Counted from the stretch's first letter, positions 17,675 to 27,396 are shown. The stretch: DNA of 64,000 nucleotides from an uncultured Brevibacillus sp. (GCA_946402065.1 CAMIVR010000001.1:32708-96707), one strand, 5' to 3'. Numbers and translations: made by a program. The notes: generated by a model from the sequence alone, not told the origin.

Positions 17675-18775
17675 TCACCGCACTCCGTTTACCAGGAACT
17701 CCTGTATCTCCACTGGTGTCATGCCCTCGAGTCCCATATCCACCATTTTCCTGCCTGTCTGGAAGTAGTCCTCACCCATTAAGGCAGAAGCCAAATGGAT
17801 AAGAGACGTCATCAACGGAACGGCAAGCTTGTGTCCCTGCGCGAAATCATACCAGGGGACCAGGCCGTATGGAACGTCCTCAGTCAGGTAACGATGCTCC
17901 AGTGTTTCCGGGCCTTTGGCGGAGAGATGCGGACTGGTGGCAATCATGTCGTACCAGCTTTCGTTTGTCAGGACGTAGCCTGTCTGCATGACACGTTCCA
18001 GGTAAGGGATGCTGCGGATGCCCAGACTGTTGCCTACCAGCATCCGCTCGTCATCTACCTGTTCCATTACTTTGGCAACGGAAGGAGAGACACCTTCCTG
18101 AAAGTGATAGTATTCGCCCTTGGCGTATTCGATTCGCCCGGCATTGAAAATGCTCGGGACTACATTCAATACCGGATTTCCGTTGTTGAACCCTGTCTCG
18201 AGTACATTTGCTGCAAGCACAGTGTTTGGATACAGCTGTTGAAAGATCGTCAGGAACTGCTGATTGTATTTCGCCGGAAATGTTGCGAGCAGCATCTGTT
18301 TCAGATACAGCTTCATATGAACGGCTGACTCCTCCGTAATCTTGCGGCTGGCGTACGGCAACGTATTGGTTTCTGCCAGAAGATACCGTTTGTTGACCCC
18401 ATATCGCTTGAATATTTTCTCAAAGATCAGGGCTCCGCCCGTATATCCCGGAACCAGAACGATGGCCTGATCATCTTTTACAAAGGGGGCGATCATCTCG
18501 GCGATTCGCTGATGTGCTTTGGCATGGGTCATGATCAAGACGATGTCTGCCTTGCGCATCGCGTTTTCAATTTGCACCTCGATGTGGGGGATGTTGACTA
18601 TTCCTTGCTTCTCCCCGGTTAATTTGATTCGGCCCGTCTTCATCATCGGAAACAGGTTGCGCTGATATTCGGGCAGCTCGTAAATTGTCACGTTACATCC
18701 ACTCAGCAACAGGTCGGCAGCAGCAGTATAGCCGCCATGTCCCGCTCCAATGATTAATAGATTGTCAATTTTCAC
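17675..18775 (-). CDS. Octopine/nopaline dehydrogenase family oxidoreductase
   Basis: 366 aa. An N-terminal Rossmann motif, IIGAGHGGYTAAADLLLSG, is followed by IVLIMTHAKAHQRIAEMIAP, PGYTGGALIFE and a helical C-terminal domain containing ETGFNNGNPVLNVVPSIFNA, as in the opine dehydrogenase family. These enzymes form or split the secondary amine of opines with NAD(P)H. Here breakdown or synthesis of an opine-like imino acid is likely, next to an amino acid importer. The start is probably GTG at 18775, behind GAGGTGGACAAG; GTG at 18784 lies inside that ribosome site. It is divergent from the PucR regulator at 18889. Confidence 0.88.
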   Translation of the reverse strand: MKIDNLLIIGAGHGGYTAAADLLLSGCNVTIYELPEYQRNLFPMMKTGRIKLTGEKQGIVNIPHIEVQIENAMRKADIVLIMTHAKAHQRIAEMIAPFVKDDQAIVLVPGYTGGALIFEKIFKRYGVNKRYLLAETNTLPYASRKITEESAVHMKLYLKQMLLATFPAKYNQQFLTIFQQLYPNTVLAANVLETGFNNGNPVLNVVPSIFNAGRIEYAKGEYYHFQEGVSPSVAKVMEQVDDERMLVGNSLGIRSIPYLERVMQTGYVLTNESWYDMIATSPHLSAKGPETLEHRYLTEDVPYGLVPWYDFAQGHKLAVPLMTSLIHLASALMGEDYFQTGRKMVDMGLEGMTPVEIQEFLVNGVR

Positions 18776-18810
18776 CTTGTCCACCTCTTGTATGAAAAAT
18801 CACTTGAGCA

Positions 18811-18855
18811 ATTGTCCATTTGTACAATCCCGTCAGGTCCGATAATCTATATAAT
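18811..18855 (+). promoter_or_regulatory. Divergent control region with -10 box and inverted repeat
   Basis: TATAAT is at 18850-18855, a perfect -10 for the PucR gene, without a clear -35. Just upstream, ATTGT (18811-18815) and ACAAT (18824-18828) form an inverted repeat that could bind the regulator. The region also serves the divergent opine-dehydrogenase-like gene. Confidence 0.45.
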
Positions 18856-18888
18856 GATAACATATTACCCAAAGGGGAGATTTCCTCT

Positions 18889-20496
18889 ATGTCGATCACC
18901 GTAAAAGAAATCTTAACTCTCCCTGTTTTTCAGCACGCACGGCTCGTTGCCGGTAAGGACGGAGAGATCAGGCAGGTCAGATGGGCAACGATTCTGGAAT
19001 ACCTGGATGAAGATAAGCAAATAGAGACGGAGGAGCTGCTCCTCACCACAGCTTTCGAATTATCGCCAAATTCGGAAATAAAAAACAGTTTGATCAAAAG
19101 CTTGTCAGATAAAGGACTATCCGGCATCGTCATCCAGACCGGCTACTATCTCGAAGAAATTCCGGAGGAGATTCGTGCCGAGGGGGATGCCCACAGCTTC
19201 CCGATCATTGAAATCCAGCGCAATGTCTCGTTTTCGGAGGTTACGCGACAGGTACATAAGTACATCCTCAACAAGCAGTTTGAAAAGATTCAATTTTCCG
19301 AGGAGCTTTACAAAACGTTTACCGACATCGCCCTAAAGAATGAGGGAATCCAGCCAATCGCCAGTGTTGTCGGCAATTTGATTAACGGGAGAATCAACAT
19401 TACGGACACGAACATGAACATCCTCTGCGACATCGGGAACAACGCAGCCACGATCGCCCTTTCGCAAGAGCAGGTGCTGGAGCAGCTCTACCTGTTAAGG
19501 GAGGATTTTGACAGCGGTGCACTCCTGATGAAAACATTCGATTTTGGGCATTACCACTTATTTGTTGCCCCCGTCAAGGCAAAGGATCATGTCTATGGCT
19601 ACATTAGCGCGATCAAGGCAGAGAAGTTCAACGAGTTTGAGGAAATCGCAATTCACCATACGTCGACGATGTGTGCACTGGAATTTCTCAAGCTGTCCAG
19701 TCTCGAAGAAAAGGACAGGAAGCTGAAAGCCGATTTTCTCGAGCTGCTCTTAACCGGAAACGATCAAGACGATTTCACAGTCTATTCCAAGGGTGAAGCG
19801 TTAGGGTACCAAATCGGAACACACGACACCTGTGTGGCCATTATCTGCATCGACCATTTTAACAAGCTCAATCAATGGGAAAAGATCGAAGCGGGATTGC
19901 AACAGACGATTCTCAAGCTGCTCCAGGGCTATGGGCTGCAAACTTTGTTCAAATTATTCAGCGGACAGTTCGTCATGCTGATTACGAATCCGTTTACGTC
20001 ACGCGTCGACATCAGTGAAGCATTGAACAAAATTTCGCTTTATATCCAAAACAAGTATTCGCTCACGCTCTCAATCGGGATTGGAAATTACTATAAAAAC
20101 TACAACGAGTTTAAAAACTCTTACAAGGAAGCCCAGGAAGCTCTTTTTATCATCCAATCCGTCTGGAAAAAAGAGAAAACCCTGCACTACAAGGATCTCG
20201 GCGTATATCGGTTGCTGCTCCCGCTTTTTCAACAGCCTGACATCATGGAAGAATACCACAAACAGGTTCTGGGGGAGTTGGCCAAAAATGAAGAATTGAT
20301 GGAAACCTTACAAGTCTACCTTGAGAATATCCAAAAAATCAACGATGTGGCGGACAAGCTGTTTATCCATCGCCACACCTTGAAATACCGGTTAAAAAAG
20401 ATTGAAGAAATCACCAATAAGCGTCTGCTGCATTTTCAGGAGCGCATCGAGCTTGAGCTTGCCCTGATCATCTATCGCATGCTGCGCAGTGAATAA
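18889..20496 (+). CDS. PucR-family transcriptional regulator
   Basis: 535 aa. The N-terminal PucR domain (MSITVKEILTLPVFQHARLV, then WATILEYLDED and GLSGIVIQTGYYLEEIPEE) covers about 1-125. A CdaR-like GGDEF-related middle covers about 270-400, and the C-terminal helix-turn-helix INDVADKLFIHRHTLKYRLKKIEE is at about 477-505. PucR proteins activate purine, allantoin or amino acid catabolic genes in response to a nitrogen metabolite. ATG at 18889 follows GGGGAGATTTCCTCT. It sits between the opine/importer genes and the hydantoinase operon and probably controls both. Confidence 0.93.
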   Translation: MSITVKEILTLPVFQHARLVAGKDGEIRQVRWATILEYLDEDKQIETEELLLTTAFELSPNSEIKNSLIKSLSDKGLSGIVIQTGYYLEEIPEEIRAEGDAHSFPIIEIQRNVSFSEVTRQVHKYILNKQFEKIQFSEELYKTFTDIALKNEGIQPIASVVGNLINGRINITDTNMNILCDIGNNAATIALSQEQVLEQLYLLREDFDSGALLMKTFDFGHYHLFVAPVKAKDHVYGYISAIKAEKFNEFEEIAIHHTSTMCALEFLKLSSLEEKDRKLKADFLELLLTGNDQDDFTVYSKGEALGYQIGTHDTCVAIICIDHFNKLNQWEKIEAGLQQTILKLLQGYGLQTLFKLFSGQFVMLITNPFTSRVDISEALNKISLYIQNKYSLTLSIGIGNYYKNYNEFKNSYKEAQEALFIIQSVWKKEKTLHYKDLGVYRLLLPLFQQPDIMEEYHKQVLGELAKNEELMETLQVYLENIQKINDVADKLFIHRHTLKYRLKKIEEITNKRLLHFQERIELELALIIYRMLRSE

Positions 20497-20501
20497 ACAG
20501 G

Positions 20502-20542
20502 GAAGAAAGGAGCATGAATTGCTCCTTTCTTCTTTCTTTTTT
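20502..20542 (+). terminator. Terminator after PucR gene
   Basis: Perfect 12-bp stem, GAAGAAAGGAGC (20502-20513) with GCTCCTTTCTTC (20521-20532), followed by TTTCTTTTTT. The converging hydantoinase operon ends just beyond it, and the stem could also stop that transcript. Confidence 0.88.
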
Positions 20543-20552
20543 GTCTCGCCTG

Positions 20553-22295
20553 CTACAGACGGACGCTGTCTGAGCGAACGACCTGAAATGTCTGCGGCTC
20601 AACCTCTACGCCGTAATCCCGTTTGGCCGCTTCCACACTGATGTATCCCTGGCGGACGTCCTCGGCGATCTGCTGCGGATCCCTCTCCAGGGGATCTCCA
20701 TATCCTCCGCCGCTTGGTGTCACTAGCGTCACGGTCTCCCCGTACTTCAGGAAAATGACATCTCCCAATGCATGCTCCAGCACCTTTTCCGCTTCCGTAC
20801 CTTCATTTATGATCCATTTCCCGCTTTTACCGGGCTTGCCGCCAAACAATCCCTGCGGCGGGATTTTGGACTTTTGCGACGTATGGAAAAACTGCGCGTC
20901 ATCTCCGAGAATTTTATAGCTGCGCTTGTGTGCAAGTCCGCCGCGATACTTCCCGGGGCCACCGGAGTCTTGTACGATAGAGCGCTCCAGAAACAGCACC
21001 GGGGCCTCAATTTCCTGAGCCTCGACAGGGGGGATCGGGCAGTTGGTCACATGGCAGGACATTACAGAGAGACCGTCCTTCGTCGGTCGAGCCCCTAACC
21101 CGCCGGGAACAATTTCGCCCCAATACTGCCGATGACCGACTTCGCCGCCACGCGGATGGGTATCCATATTGATCGCCGAGCAGAAGTCGTACAAGCATCC
21201 GCACGAGTCTGCAATCACGCGGTCAGGTATGGCTTCAGACAAGGCACCCATGATCAGATCGACGACGATGTGCGCCGTCACCATGCGCTGGAAGCAGCCG
21301 ATCGGAGCCTGACAGTTCACCAGTGTCCCCTTTGGGGCAACAATCTTGATCGAGCGATGACAGCCGTCATTGATCGGGATCGTCGGATCGATAATCGTTT
21401 TTAGCGTGTAGTAGACTGCCGAAACCGTTGCGGAAAGCGGCGAGTTGATCGGACCGTAGACTTGCGGATCAGTGCCGGTGAAGTCAAACGTAATATCGCT
21501 CCCGGCAATCGTCACGGCTACTTTCAACGTATACGGGCCGCCTTTGTAGCCGTCATCCAGAATTTTCTCTTCGTGATGGTACACGCCGTCTTTGATGGAT
21601 TCGATTTCCCAGCGGGTCAATCTTTCCGAGTAGTCCAGCAGCTCATTGAAAATCTGTCTGGTGTCTTCATAGCCGTATTTTTTTACCAGCTCTTGCAACC
21701 CTTTGGCGCCGATATTGCACCCGGAGATCTGTGCCAGCAGATCGCCCTTCATGTCATGCGGCACACGCGTATTGTTGAGTATGACTCTCCACAACGCTTC
21801 GTTGCGGACACCGGCAGCGTAGAGCTTGACCGGCTCAAGCAGGAAGCCTTCCTGCCAGATTTCCACTGTCCAGGAATCACCTGTCCATACGCCACCGACG
21901 TCACGATGATGGAGCATGGTAACCGAATAACCGATCAGCGTCTCTTCCAGAAAGACCGGTGCGACCATGATCAAATCTTTGGTATGGTGGCTCCCCAACG
22001 AGTCGCCCCCTGCATACGGGTGATTGGTGACGATGATATCGCCTGGCTGCAATTGCTCGGGAGAGAAAAACTTGGTTAAAATTGTATTCAGGGCCGGCCC
22101 CAAGCAATTCAGATGAATCGGGATGTTGGCCCCTTCTGACAGCATTTGACCCGAACCATCAAAAATGGCCGAGGAGCAATCGCGCATTTCCTTGACTATC
22201 GTAGAATAGCTTGCACGGACCATCGTTTCTGTCATTTGCTCTGCGATTGATTTTAAAGCGTTATTGACAACTTCAATTAAGATCGGGCTTGCCAC
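20553..22295 (-). CDS. hyuB: Hydantoinase/oxoprolinase family subunit B
   Basis: 580 aa. The HyuB start is typical: MASPILIEVVNNALKSIAEQ, followed by TMVRASYSTIVKEMRDCSSAIFD, NHPYAGGDSLGSHHTKDL and GGPGKYRGGLA. With HyuA it forms an ATP-dependent enzyme that opens five-membered cyclic amides or adds carboxylate (N-methylhydantoin, 5-oxoproline or acetone-type substrates). It starts with GTG at 22295 behind GGGGAGAGAG, 16 bases after hyuA. It is the last gene of the three-gene operon. The true substrate cannot be told from sequence. Confidence 0.93.
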   Translation of the reverse strand: MASPILIEVVNNALKSIAEQMTETMVRASYSTIVKEMRDCSSAIFDGSGQMLSEGANIPIHLNCLGPALNTILTKFFSPEQLQPGDIIVTNHPYAGGDSLGSHHTKDLIMVAPVFLEETLIGYSVTMLHHRDVGGVWTGDSWTVEIWQEGFLLEPVKLYAAGVRNEALWRVILNNTRVPHDMKGDLLAQISGCNIGAKGLQELVKKYGYEDTRQIFNELLDYSERLTRWEIESIKDGVYHHEEKILDDGYKGGPYTLKVAVTIAGSDITFDFTGTDPQVYGPINSPLSATVSAVYYTLKTIIDPTIPINDGCHRSIKIVAPKGTLVNCQAPIGCFQRMVTAHIVVDLIMGALSEAIPDRVIADSCGCLYDFCSAINMDTHPRGGEVGHRQYWGEIVPGGLGARPTKDGLSVMSCHVTNCPIPPVEAQEIEAPVLFLERSIVQDSGGPGKYRGGLAHKRSYKILGDDAQFFHTSQKSKIPPQGLFGGKPGKSGKWIINEGTEAEKVLEHALGDVIFLKYGETVTLVTPSGGGYGDPLERDPQQIAEDVRQGYISVEAAKRDYGVEVEPQTFQVVRSDSVRL

Positions 22296-22311
22296 GTCGA
22301 CTCTCTCCCCT

Positions 22312-24360
22312 CTAAGCGTTCGTCTCGATAATTAATGAGCGATATTCGTCTACCCGCATGGATTGCCCCGGGTAGATCACGGTTGTGGAACCCATCTCAC
22401 CGATTATTGCCGGTTCGTTAAGCGTAAAGCCTGGGTATAATTGATCGCGATCGAATACTGGCACAGTATACGGTTTGCCGTCAAAAATCACTTCGCCCAT
22501 GCGTTTCTCGACAGCTTTACTACCCGTTTTCCAGGTTTCCGTCTGTTCGAGTGAAATCGTCTCTACGATGCCGACCGCGCTGACCCGATAATTAACCAGC
22601 TCGACCTGGTCGCCGCGCAACGAGTGACCGTAGGTTTGCTCATGCAAGTTGTGGAAGGCGTCGATGAACGCTTTGACTGTATCGTCCGTGATTTCGCCCG
22701 ACGGCACTTGAACGTTCAATTCAAACGCTTGTCCCAGATAGCGGAGCTCGCATGAGCGCATGAGAATCTGGTTGTCTGCTTCTACCCCTTCAGCAATCAG
22801 CTGGTTAACCCCTTCCTGTTCCAGCCGGGCAAAAATTTCCGTCAATTCTGCAGGATTTACTTGTTCGGAATCTTGTACTTTTGTATAAACAAAGTCGTGT
22901 TTAATATCTGCCAAAACTTGCCCCATCGCCGCAAACGTCCCCGGAGAGTATGGCACGATCACGCGCGGTATCTCCAATTCCTGAGCGAGCTTCGCTGCAT
23001 GCAGTCCGCCGGCGCCGCCGAAGGAAACGAGCGTAAATTCACGCGGGTCGTAGCCTTTTTGGACGGAGACAAACTTAATCGCACGCATCATATTGGCATT
23101 GACTACTTCAATAATGCCTTCAGCAGCTTCATACAAATCGAGCTTGAGCGGTTTTGCGATTTTTTCCAGAATGGCCTGCTTGGTTGTCTCCAGGACATTC
23201 GACAAGTCTTCCAGAAAGATTTCCGGTCGAATCCGTCCCAGCACGAGGTTGGCATCGGTAACGGTCGGGTGCACGCCGCCACGCTGGTAACATACCGGCC
23301 CCGGTTTCGCTCCCGCACTGATCGGCCCGACTTTAAGCGCTCCCCCTTTGTCATACCAGGCGATGCTTCCCCCGCCAGCGCCGATAAAGTCAAGATCGAC
23401 AGTAGGGATGTTGATCGGGTAGCCTTCAATATGACTGTCTGTACGGAAATGAATGCGATTGCTCTGAATCAGCGATACGTCGCAGCTCGTGCCGCCCATA
23501 TCGAAGGTAATCAGATTGCTTACGCCCATCAGTTTTCCTAAATAATTGGCAGCGATGATCCCGCCAATCGGTCCGGAATCAGAGACGGTCACCGGTTTTT
23601 TCTTGGCACTGTTGAAACTCATAATCCCTGCATTCGAATTCATCATGTAGGTTGTCGCCTGGATTTTGCTCTGCTCCAGCGCCTGGTTGAAATCCTCGAT
23701 ATGCGACACCATATTCGGCATCATATACGCGTTAATGACAGTCGTCGAGGTGCGCTCGTACTCACGGAATTGCGGGTTGATTTCAGACGAGATGGAGACA
23801 TACAAATCTGGCATTTCCGCTAGCAGGTACGCTTTGATTTGCTGCTCATGCGCCGGATTCTGGTACGAGTGCAGCAAGCAAACCGCTACCGAGCGAATGT
23901 TTTTCGCTTTCAGCTGCTCGACGATTTGCTTTAGCTCATCAATAGCCAACGGTTCAACAACGTCTCCCTGGAAATTCATCCGCTCTGTCACTTCGAAGCG
24001 CAATTCACGCCGTACCAGCGGCTCCGGTTTGTCGAGAAAATTGTTGTAGATTTGCTTGTCCCGCCACGCCCGCGCGATCTCCAGAACATCCTTGAAGCCT
24101 TTGGTCGTAATGAGCGCGATCGATTCGTTCTCGCGTTGGGCAATCATGTTGACGACGATGGTCGTACCGTAAACGAGTTCCGTAATGTCTTTCGCATCTA
24201 TGCCAGCCAGTGCGCAAACCTTGTTGATGCCTGTAAAAATCCCGTTGATCAAATTGTCTGGCGTAGTCGCTGTTTTGGTGGAGAAAATTTCCCCGGATGT
24301 ACAATTCGTCAACACCAGGTCGGTGTTCGTTCCTCCCGTATCGATGCCAATTCTATACAT
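22312..24360 (-). CDS. hyuA: Hydantoinase/oxoprolinase family subunit A
   Basis: 682 aa. It has the N-terminal actin-like ATPase motif MYRIGIDTGGTNTDLVL and a second phosphate motif, ITFDMGGTSCDVSLI, at about 281-295. Between them are VYGTTIVVNMIAQRENESIALITTKGFKD and SSEINPQFREYERTSTTVINAY. The C-terminal third begins near RELRYLGQAFELNV-type sequence (here SCELRYLGQAFELNVQVPSG). This subunit phosphorylates the substrate for ring opening by HyuB. ATG at 24360 is preceded by AGGTGTG and fits the family start; the frame is open to 24393. Confidence 0.94.
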   Translation of the reverse strand: MYRIGIDTGGTNTDLVLTNCTSGEIFSTKTATTPDNLINGIFTGINKVCALAGIDAKDITELVYGTTIVVNMIAQRENESIALITTKGFKDVLEIARAWRDKQIYNNFLDKPEPLVRRELRFEVTERMNFQGDVVEPLAIDELKQIVEQLKAKNIRSVAVCLLHSYQNPAHEQQIKAYLLAEMPDLYVSISSEINPQFREYERTSTTVINAYMMPNMVSHIEDFNQALEQSKIQATTYMMNSNAGIMSFNSAKKKPVTVSDSGPIGGIIAANYLGKLMGVSNLITFDMGGTSCDVSLIQSNRIHFRTDSHIEGYPINIPTVDLDFIGAGGGSIAWYDKGGALKVGPISAGAKPGPVCYQRGGVHPTVTDANLVLGRIRPEIFLEDLSNVLETTKQAILEKIAKPLKLDLYEAAEGIIEVVNANMMRAIKFVSVQKGYDPREFTLVSFGGAGGLHAAKLAQELEIPRVIVPYSPGTFAAMGQVLADIKHDFVYTKVQDSEQVNPAELTEIFARLEQEGVNQLIAEGVEADNQILMRSCELRYLGQAFELNVQVPSGEITDDTVKAFIDAFHNLHEQTYGHSLRGDQVELVNYRVSAVGIVETISLEQTETWKTGSKAVEKRMGEVIFDGKPYTVPVFDRDQLYPGFTLNEPAIIGEMGSTTVIYPGQSMRVDEYRSLIIETNA

Positions 24361-24376
24361 GTTTATCACACCTACT

Positions 24377-25483
24377 CTACGCGTTTTTTTCAAAATGGCT
24401 AATCATGGAACGAGCAAGCGCTCTTTCGTAATAATCCTCGGCATTCACATCAAAATCGTATCCCTTTGCAAGCAATAGCTGCAAAAACGGGGTTATTTTT
24501 CGTCCGTACTCTTCCATACACTCTTTTGCCATCACACCCGGCCAAGCGTTGCAGCTGATCGTTGTCCTTCTGTTTCTGGTACTGACAGATGCTGGTATGT
24601 TTTCATACGCGGCTTCATCATCACTTGTAAATACGTATTTATCAAGATTGCCGTGCGGAATTCCTTCGATCGCTTTTCCTTGAACAACCGAACCGCGAAC
24701 CTCGTAGGGATCTGCACACAAGTCGAGAATAATCGCATGCTCCGGCAATTTGCCCAGCAAATCATTGGAAATGATCACCTGCGTCGGATCAGGGCGCTTT
24801 GTCGCATCCACAAGTATATCTGTCTCTTGCAAAATGGCTTCAACGGTGTCCAGAAATGCGGTGCTTTCTTTGTCGAGAAATTCAACGGTAATGCCTTTGA
24901 ACCCATTTTGGGCAAACGGATAGTTTGGAAAGAGCTGGAACGCGTATTTCCCCGCCTGCACGCCCAGATTGCCCAGCCCGATAATCGCCACCTTCATCGC
25001 CCTTTCGACGGGACGATCGGTAAAGCTCTGCCTGGCAAGCTCCTCAAACGCTGTCTGCATTCCTGCCAAAGCCGTCATTTCGTAGGTGACGACAAGCCGC
25101 TGGTTGCGGTCGTCTACGATAGCATCCAACGAAAACGCTTGTATGTCCAGCTCCCGCAGCAAATTTACGAGCCGCGGACGGGTTTCATAATGCAGCATCG
25201 CCAGCAGCCCGGATTTGCGCTTCATTTTTTGGATGAGCTCAAACTCTGGAGAGCGGACGATGACCACCAGGTCCTGGCTGTATATGTCATTTTCTGCGGC
25301 AAAGCGAATGTTCGGATTGCACTGCAGATAATCTGCCTCAGTAAAGCCCAGTTTCTCGCCATACCCCTTTTCCAGGTAGATGGTAACCGGATAGGCTGTT
25401 AGATTGGCAAAAAACTGCGGCAAAAAGTCCCGTTTCTCCCCCCTTTCCTTATACATCTTTGGGAACCCAATACCAGTTATCAT
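24377..25483 (-). CDS. Alanine dehydrogenase/transhydrogenase-like oxidoreductase
   Basis: 368 aa. The N-terminal AlaDH/PNT-like half contains GEKRDFLPQFFANLTAYPVT and DLVVIVRSPEFELIQKMKRKSGLLAMLHYETRP. The NAD domain begins AMKVAIIGLGNLGVQAGKYA at about 178-197, with ILVDATKRPDP and AIILDLCADPYEVRGS following. The C-terminus after 300 is unlike standard alanine dehydrogenase and may define another substrate, for example an N-substituted or imino amino acid. ATG at 25483 follows GGGAGGTATAC. It is the first gene of the operon, in front of hyuA and hyuB. Confidence 0.8.
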   Translation of the reverse strand: MITGIGFPKMYKERGEKRDFLPQFFANLTAYPVTIYLEKGYGEKLGFTEADYLQCNPNIRFAAENDIYSQDLVVIVRSPEFELIQKMKRKSGLLAMLHYETRPRLVNLLRELDIQAFSLDAIVDDRNQRLVVTYEMTALAGMQTAFEELARQSFTDRPVERAMKVAIIGLGNLGVQAGKYAFQLFPNYPFAQNGFKGITVEFLDKESTAFLDTVEAILQETDILVDATKRPDPTQVIISNDLLGKLPEHAIILDLCADPYEVRGSVVQGKAIEGIPHGNLDKYVFTSDDEAAYENIPASVSTRNRRTTISCNAWPGVMAKECMEEYGRKITPFLQLLLAKGYDFDVNAEDYYERALARSMISHFEKNA

Positions 25484-25600
25484 GTATACCTCCCTGCTCG
25501 ATCTTGCCTCCATTTTTCGCAGTGATTGAACTTCTATTGTCGATTATATTGATTCAGCTTTTGTCAGGGTATTTACATAGTAAACAAATGCAAATTCTTT

Positions 25601-25620
25601 TTTTATCCAAAAGGATAAAA
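25601..25620. promoter_or_regulatory. Palindrome upstream of the hyu operon
   Basis: TTTTATCC-AAAA-GGATAAAA is a perfect 8-bp inverted repeat. A second one, TTTAC-ATA-GTAAA, lies about 30 bases nearer the gene (around 25572-25584). Both sit 90-140 bases ahead of the alanine-dehydrogenase-like start and are candidate operators. Confidence 0.35.
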
Positions 25621-25662
25621 GGTTATACGGGCTTACTGGTTTCCAGGTTGTTTGAGGAAATG

Positions 25663-25696
25663 AAAAAAGCCCAATTTCTCCGCTGAGAACTGAGCT
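25663..25696 (-). terminator. Terminator of the phn operon
   Basis: On the minus strand AAGCTCAGTTCTC pairs with GAGAAATTGGGCTT (one bulge), followed by six T (25668-25663). It lies 45 bases after the last phnE. Confidence 0.8.
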
Positions 25697-25741
25697 TGTT
25701 TACAACAAAAGATAGGGTCAGTGATAACCGATGCAGGAGGC

Positions 25742-26611
25742 TCAACGGCTTTTCACATTCTGCTTGATCCGGCTCGCAATCACTTCCAGGACAATCGCAA
25801 AGGCCAAAATGAAGTACGTGATCACACCGACTTCGCGCAAATCGTAATAATACGCGCTGGCCATAAACATGTCGTAGCCGATCCCTCCTGCGCCTGCTGC
25901 TGCCCCCATCGCCACGGCGACGGCAAAATTAATCTCAAAGCGCAGGAACGTCCAGGAGATCAGGTACGTTGTGGTAGACGGCAAAACCGCCTGAGAGACG
26001 ATCTGCCACCAATTCGCCCCGCTGGACCGCAGCGCTTCGATTACGCCGTTGTCCAGCTCTTCGAACGCCTCTGCATACGCCTTGATCAAGTAACCGACGG
26101 AGTGAAAGGTCATGCCGATGACGGCGGCAACGCTGCCAAGCCCGGCGGCAACAGAGAATATCAGCACCCACAGTACGGTCGGCACCGCGCGGATGAATGC
26201 GACAATCCATTTGATCACATTGGAGATGCTCTTCGTCGACAAATTACGGGCGGCGAGCAGTCCCAAAAACACGGCAATCACTGCGCCGAACAAGGTCGTC
26301 AGGAATGCCAGCCCCATCGTCACAAACACCTGATAGATCGCTTCGGCGACTGTGAAGTGCTGCAGATGCGGCTCGAACAACATCGTTTTCGCTGACTGCA
26401 GGGCAGAAGCCAGCGCTTTGCTGAATTCGAGCTGCTTGTAGTCAAACGTGAGAAAGCCGTACACAGTGGCGATGACCAGGACGAGCATCGTCAACTGCAG
26501 CATGATCGTTTCCTTGCTGAAGGTCTTTACCTTGATTTTCGTCAACGCAGGCGTTTGCGCATTCTGCTTGTACTCGATCGCGATGCGTTTGAACGATTCT
26601 TCCATTTCCAC
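25742..26611 (-). CDS. phnE: Phosphonate ABC transporter permease, second copy
   Basis: 289 aa, about six membrane segments. The PhnE type is shown by WIVAFIRAVPTVLWVLIFSVA, the EAA-like loop EALRSSGANWWQIVSQAVLPS and the end GAGGIGYDMFMASAYYYDLREVG. It pairs with the first PhnE to form a heterodimeric channel for phosphonates or phosphate. The likely start is GTG at 26611, which overlaps the upstream TAG by one base and has AGGAGG 11 bases ahead; ATG at 26605 is the alternative. It is the last gene of the phosphonate operon. Confidence 0.93.
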   Translation of the reverse strand: MEMEESFKRIAIEYKQNAQTPALTKIKVKTFSKETIMLQLTMLVLVIATVYGFLTFDYKQLEFSKALASALQSAKTMLFEPHLQHFTVAEAIYQVFVTMGLAFLTTLFGAVIAVFLGLLAARNLSTKSISNVIKWIVAFIRAVPTVLWVLIFSVAAGLGSVAAVIGMTFHSVGYLIKAYAEAFEELDNGVIEALRSSGANWWQIVSQAVLPSTTTYLISWTFLRFEINFAVAVAMGAAAGAGGIGYDMFMASAYYYDLREVGVITYFILAFAIVLEVIASRIKQNVKSR

Positions 26612-27396
26612 TACAAAATCACCCTCCTGATGTAGTTGGATACGTTTTCGATGAGCAAAATGGCGATGACCACCACGATCACGACAAGACTGGCTGCATG
26701 GTAATTCAAGCTCTTGTAGTACAGGCTGAAAGCAAAGCCGATGCCTGTACCGGTCAATATCCCGATGAGCGTGGCGCTGCGGATGTTCGTCTCGATCATA
26801 AACAGAACCCAACTGACGATTTGCGGAATGCACGAAGGAATCACCGACTGGAAAATAATCGCAAAAAAGCTGGCCCCCGTCGCTTGCAGCGCTTCGACAG
26901 AGCTGCTGCTGACCTCGTCGATCGTCTCGACGAACGCGCGCGTCAAAAAGCCGAACGAGCCGAAAAACAGGGCGAAGTATCCGGTCAATGCGCTTTGTCC
27001 AAAGGAAAACAGCAAGATCATCGCCCAGGCCGACACGTCGATATTGCGGAAAAGCGTGGCGATCCCCCTCGTCACTTTTCTCATCAGGGCGTTGGTGCCT
27101 GTCGTTTGCGAACCGAAAATGGCGAACAGCAGTGAAAACAGGGCGGCAACCGATGCAGCCGCAACCGACAGCAGCACCGTGTCCTTCAATTTGTACAGGA
27201 TATCGGGCAGCTTCGCGAGCGCTTTTTCATTCGGATAAAAGTTGGAAAACGCCCATACGATCGCCTTGGGAATGGAAGTGAAGCCTTTTTCCACATCGTA
27301 TTTGGTGATGACGATCGAGACGCAGGTGATGGCGATGAGCAGCGCGAAGAACATGAGTGTATGTGTTCGCTTTTTGGCAAAGAAGTCACCCCGCAT
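26611..27396 (-). CDS. phnE: Phosphonate ABC transporter permease, first copy
   Basis: 261 aa, about six membrane segments. FRNIDVSAWAMILLFSFGQSALTGYFALFF replaces the usual R-x-I-P-x-L-x-W segment, and the loop reads EALQATGASFFAIIFQSVIPSCIPQ. It ends in GTGIGFAFSLYYKSLNY, the counterpart of the second PhnE. ATG at 27396 follows GGGAGGAAAAC and overlaps the phnC end by 11 bases, so the ATPase and permease are co-translated. Confidence 0.92.
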   Translation of the reverse strand: MRGDFFAKKRTHTLMFFALLIAITCVSIVITKYDVEKGFTSIPKAIVWAFSNFYPNEKALAKLPDILYKLKDTVLLSVAAASVAALFSLLFAIFGSQTTGTNALMRKVTRGIATLFRNIDVSAWAMILLFSFGQSALTGYFALFFGSFGFLTRAFVETIDEVSSSSVEALQATGASFFAIIFQSVIPSCIPQIVSWVLFMIETNIRSATLIGILTGTGIGFAFSLYYKSLNYHAASLVVIVVVIAILLIENVSNYIRRVIL

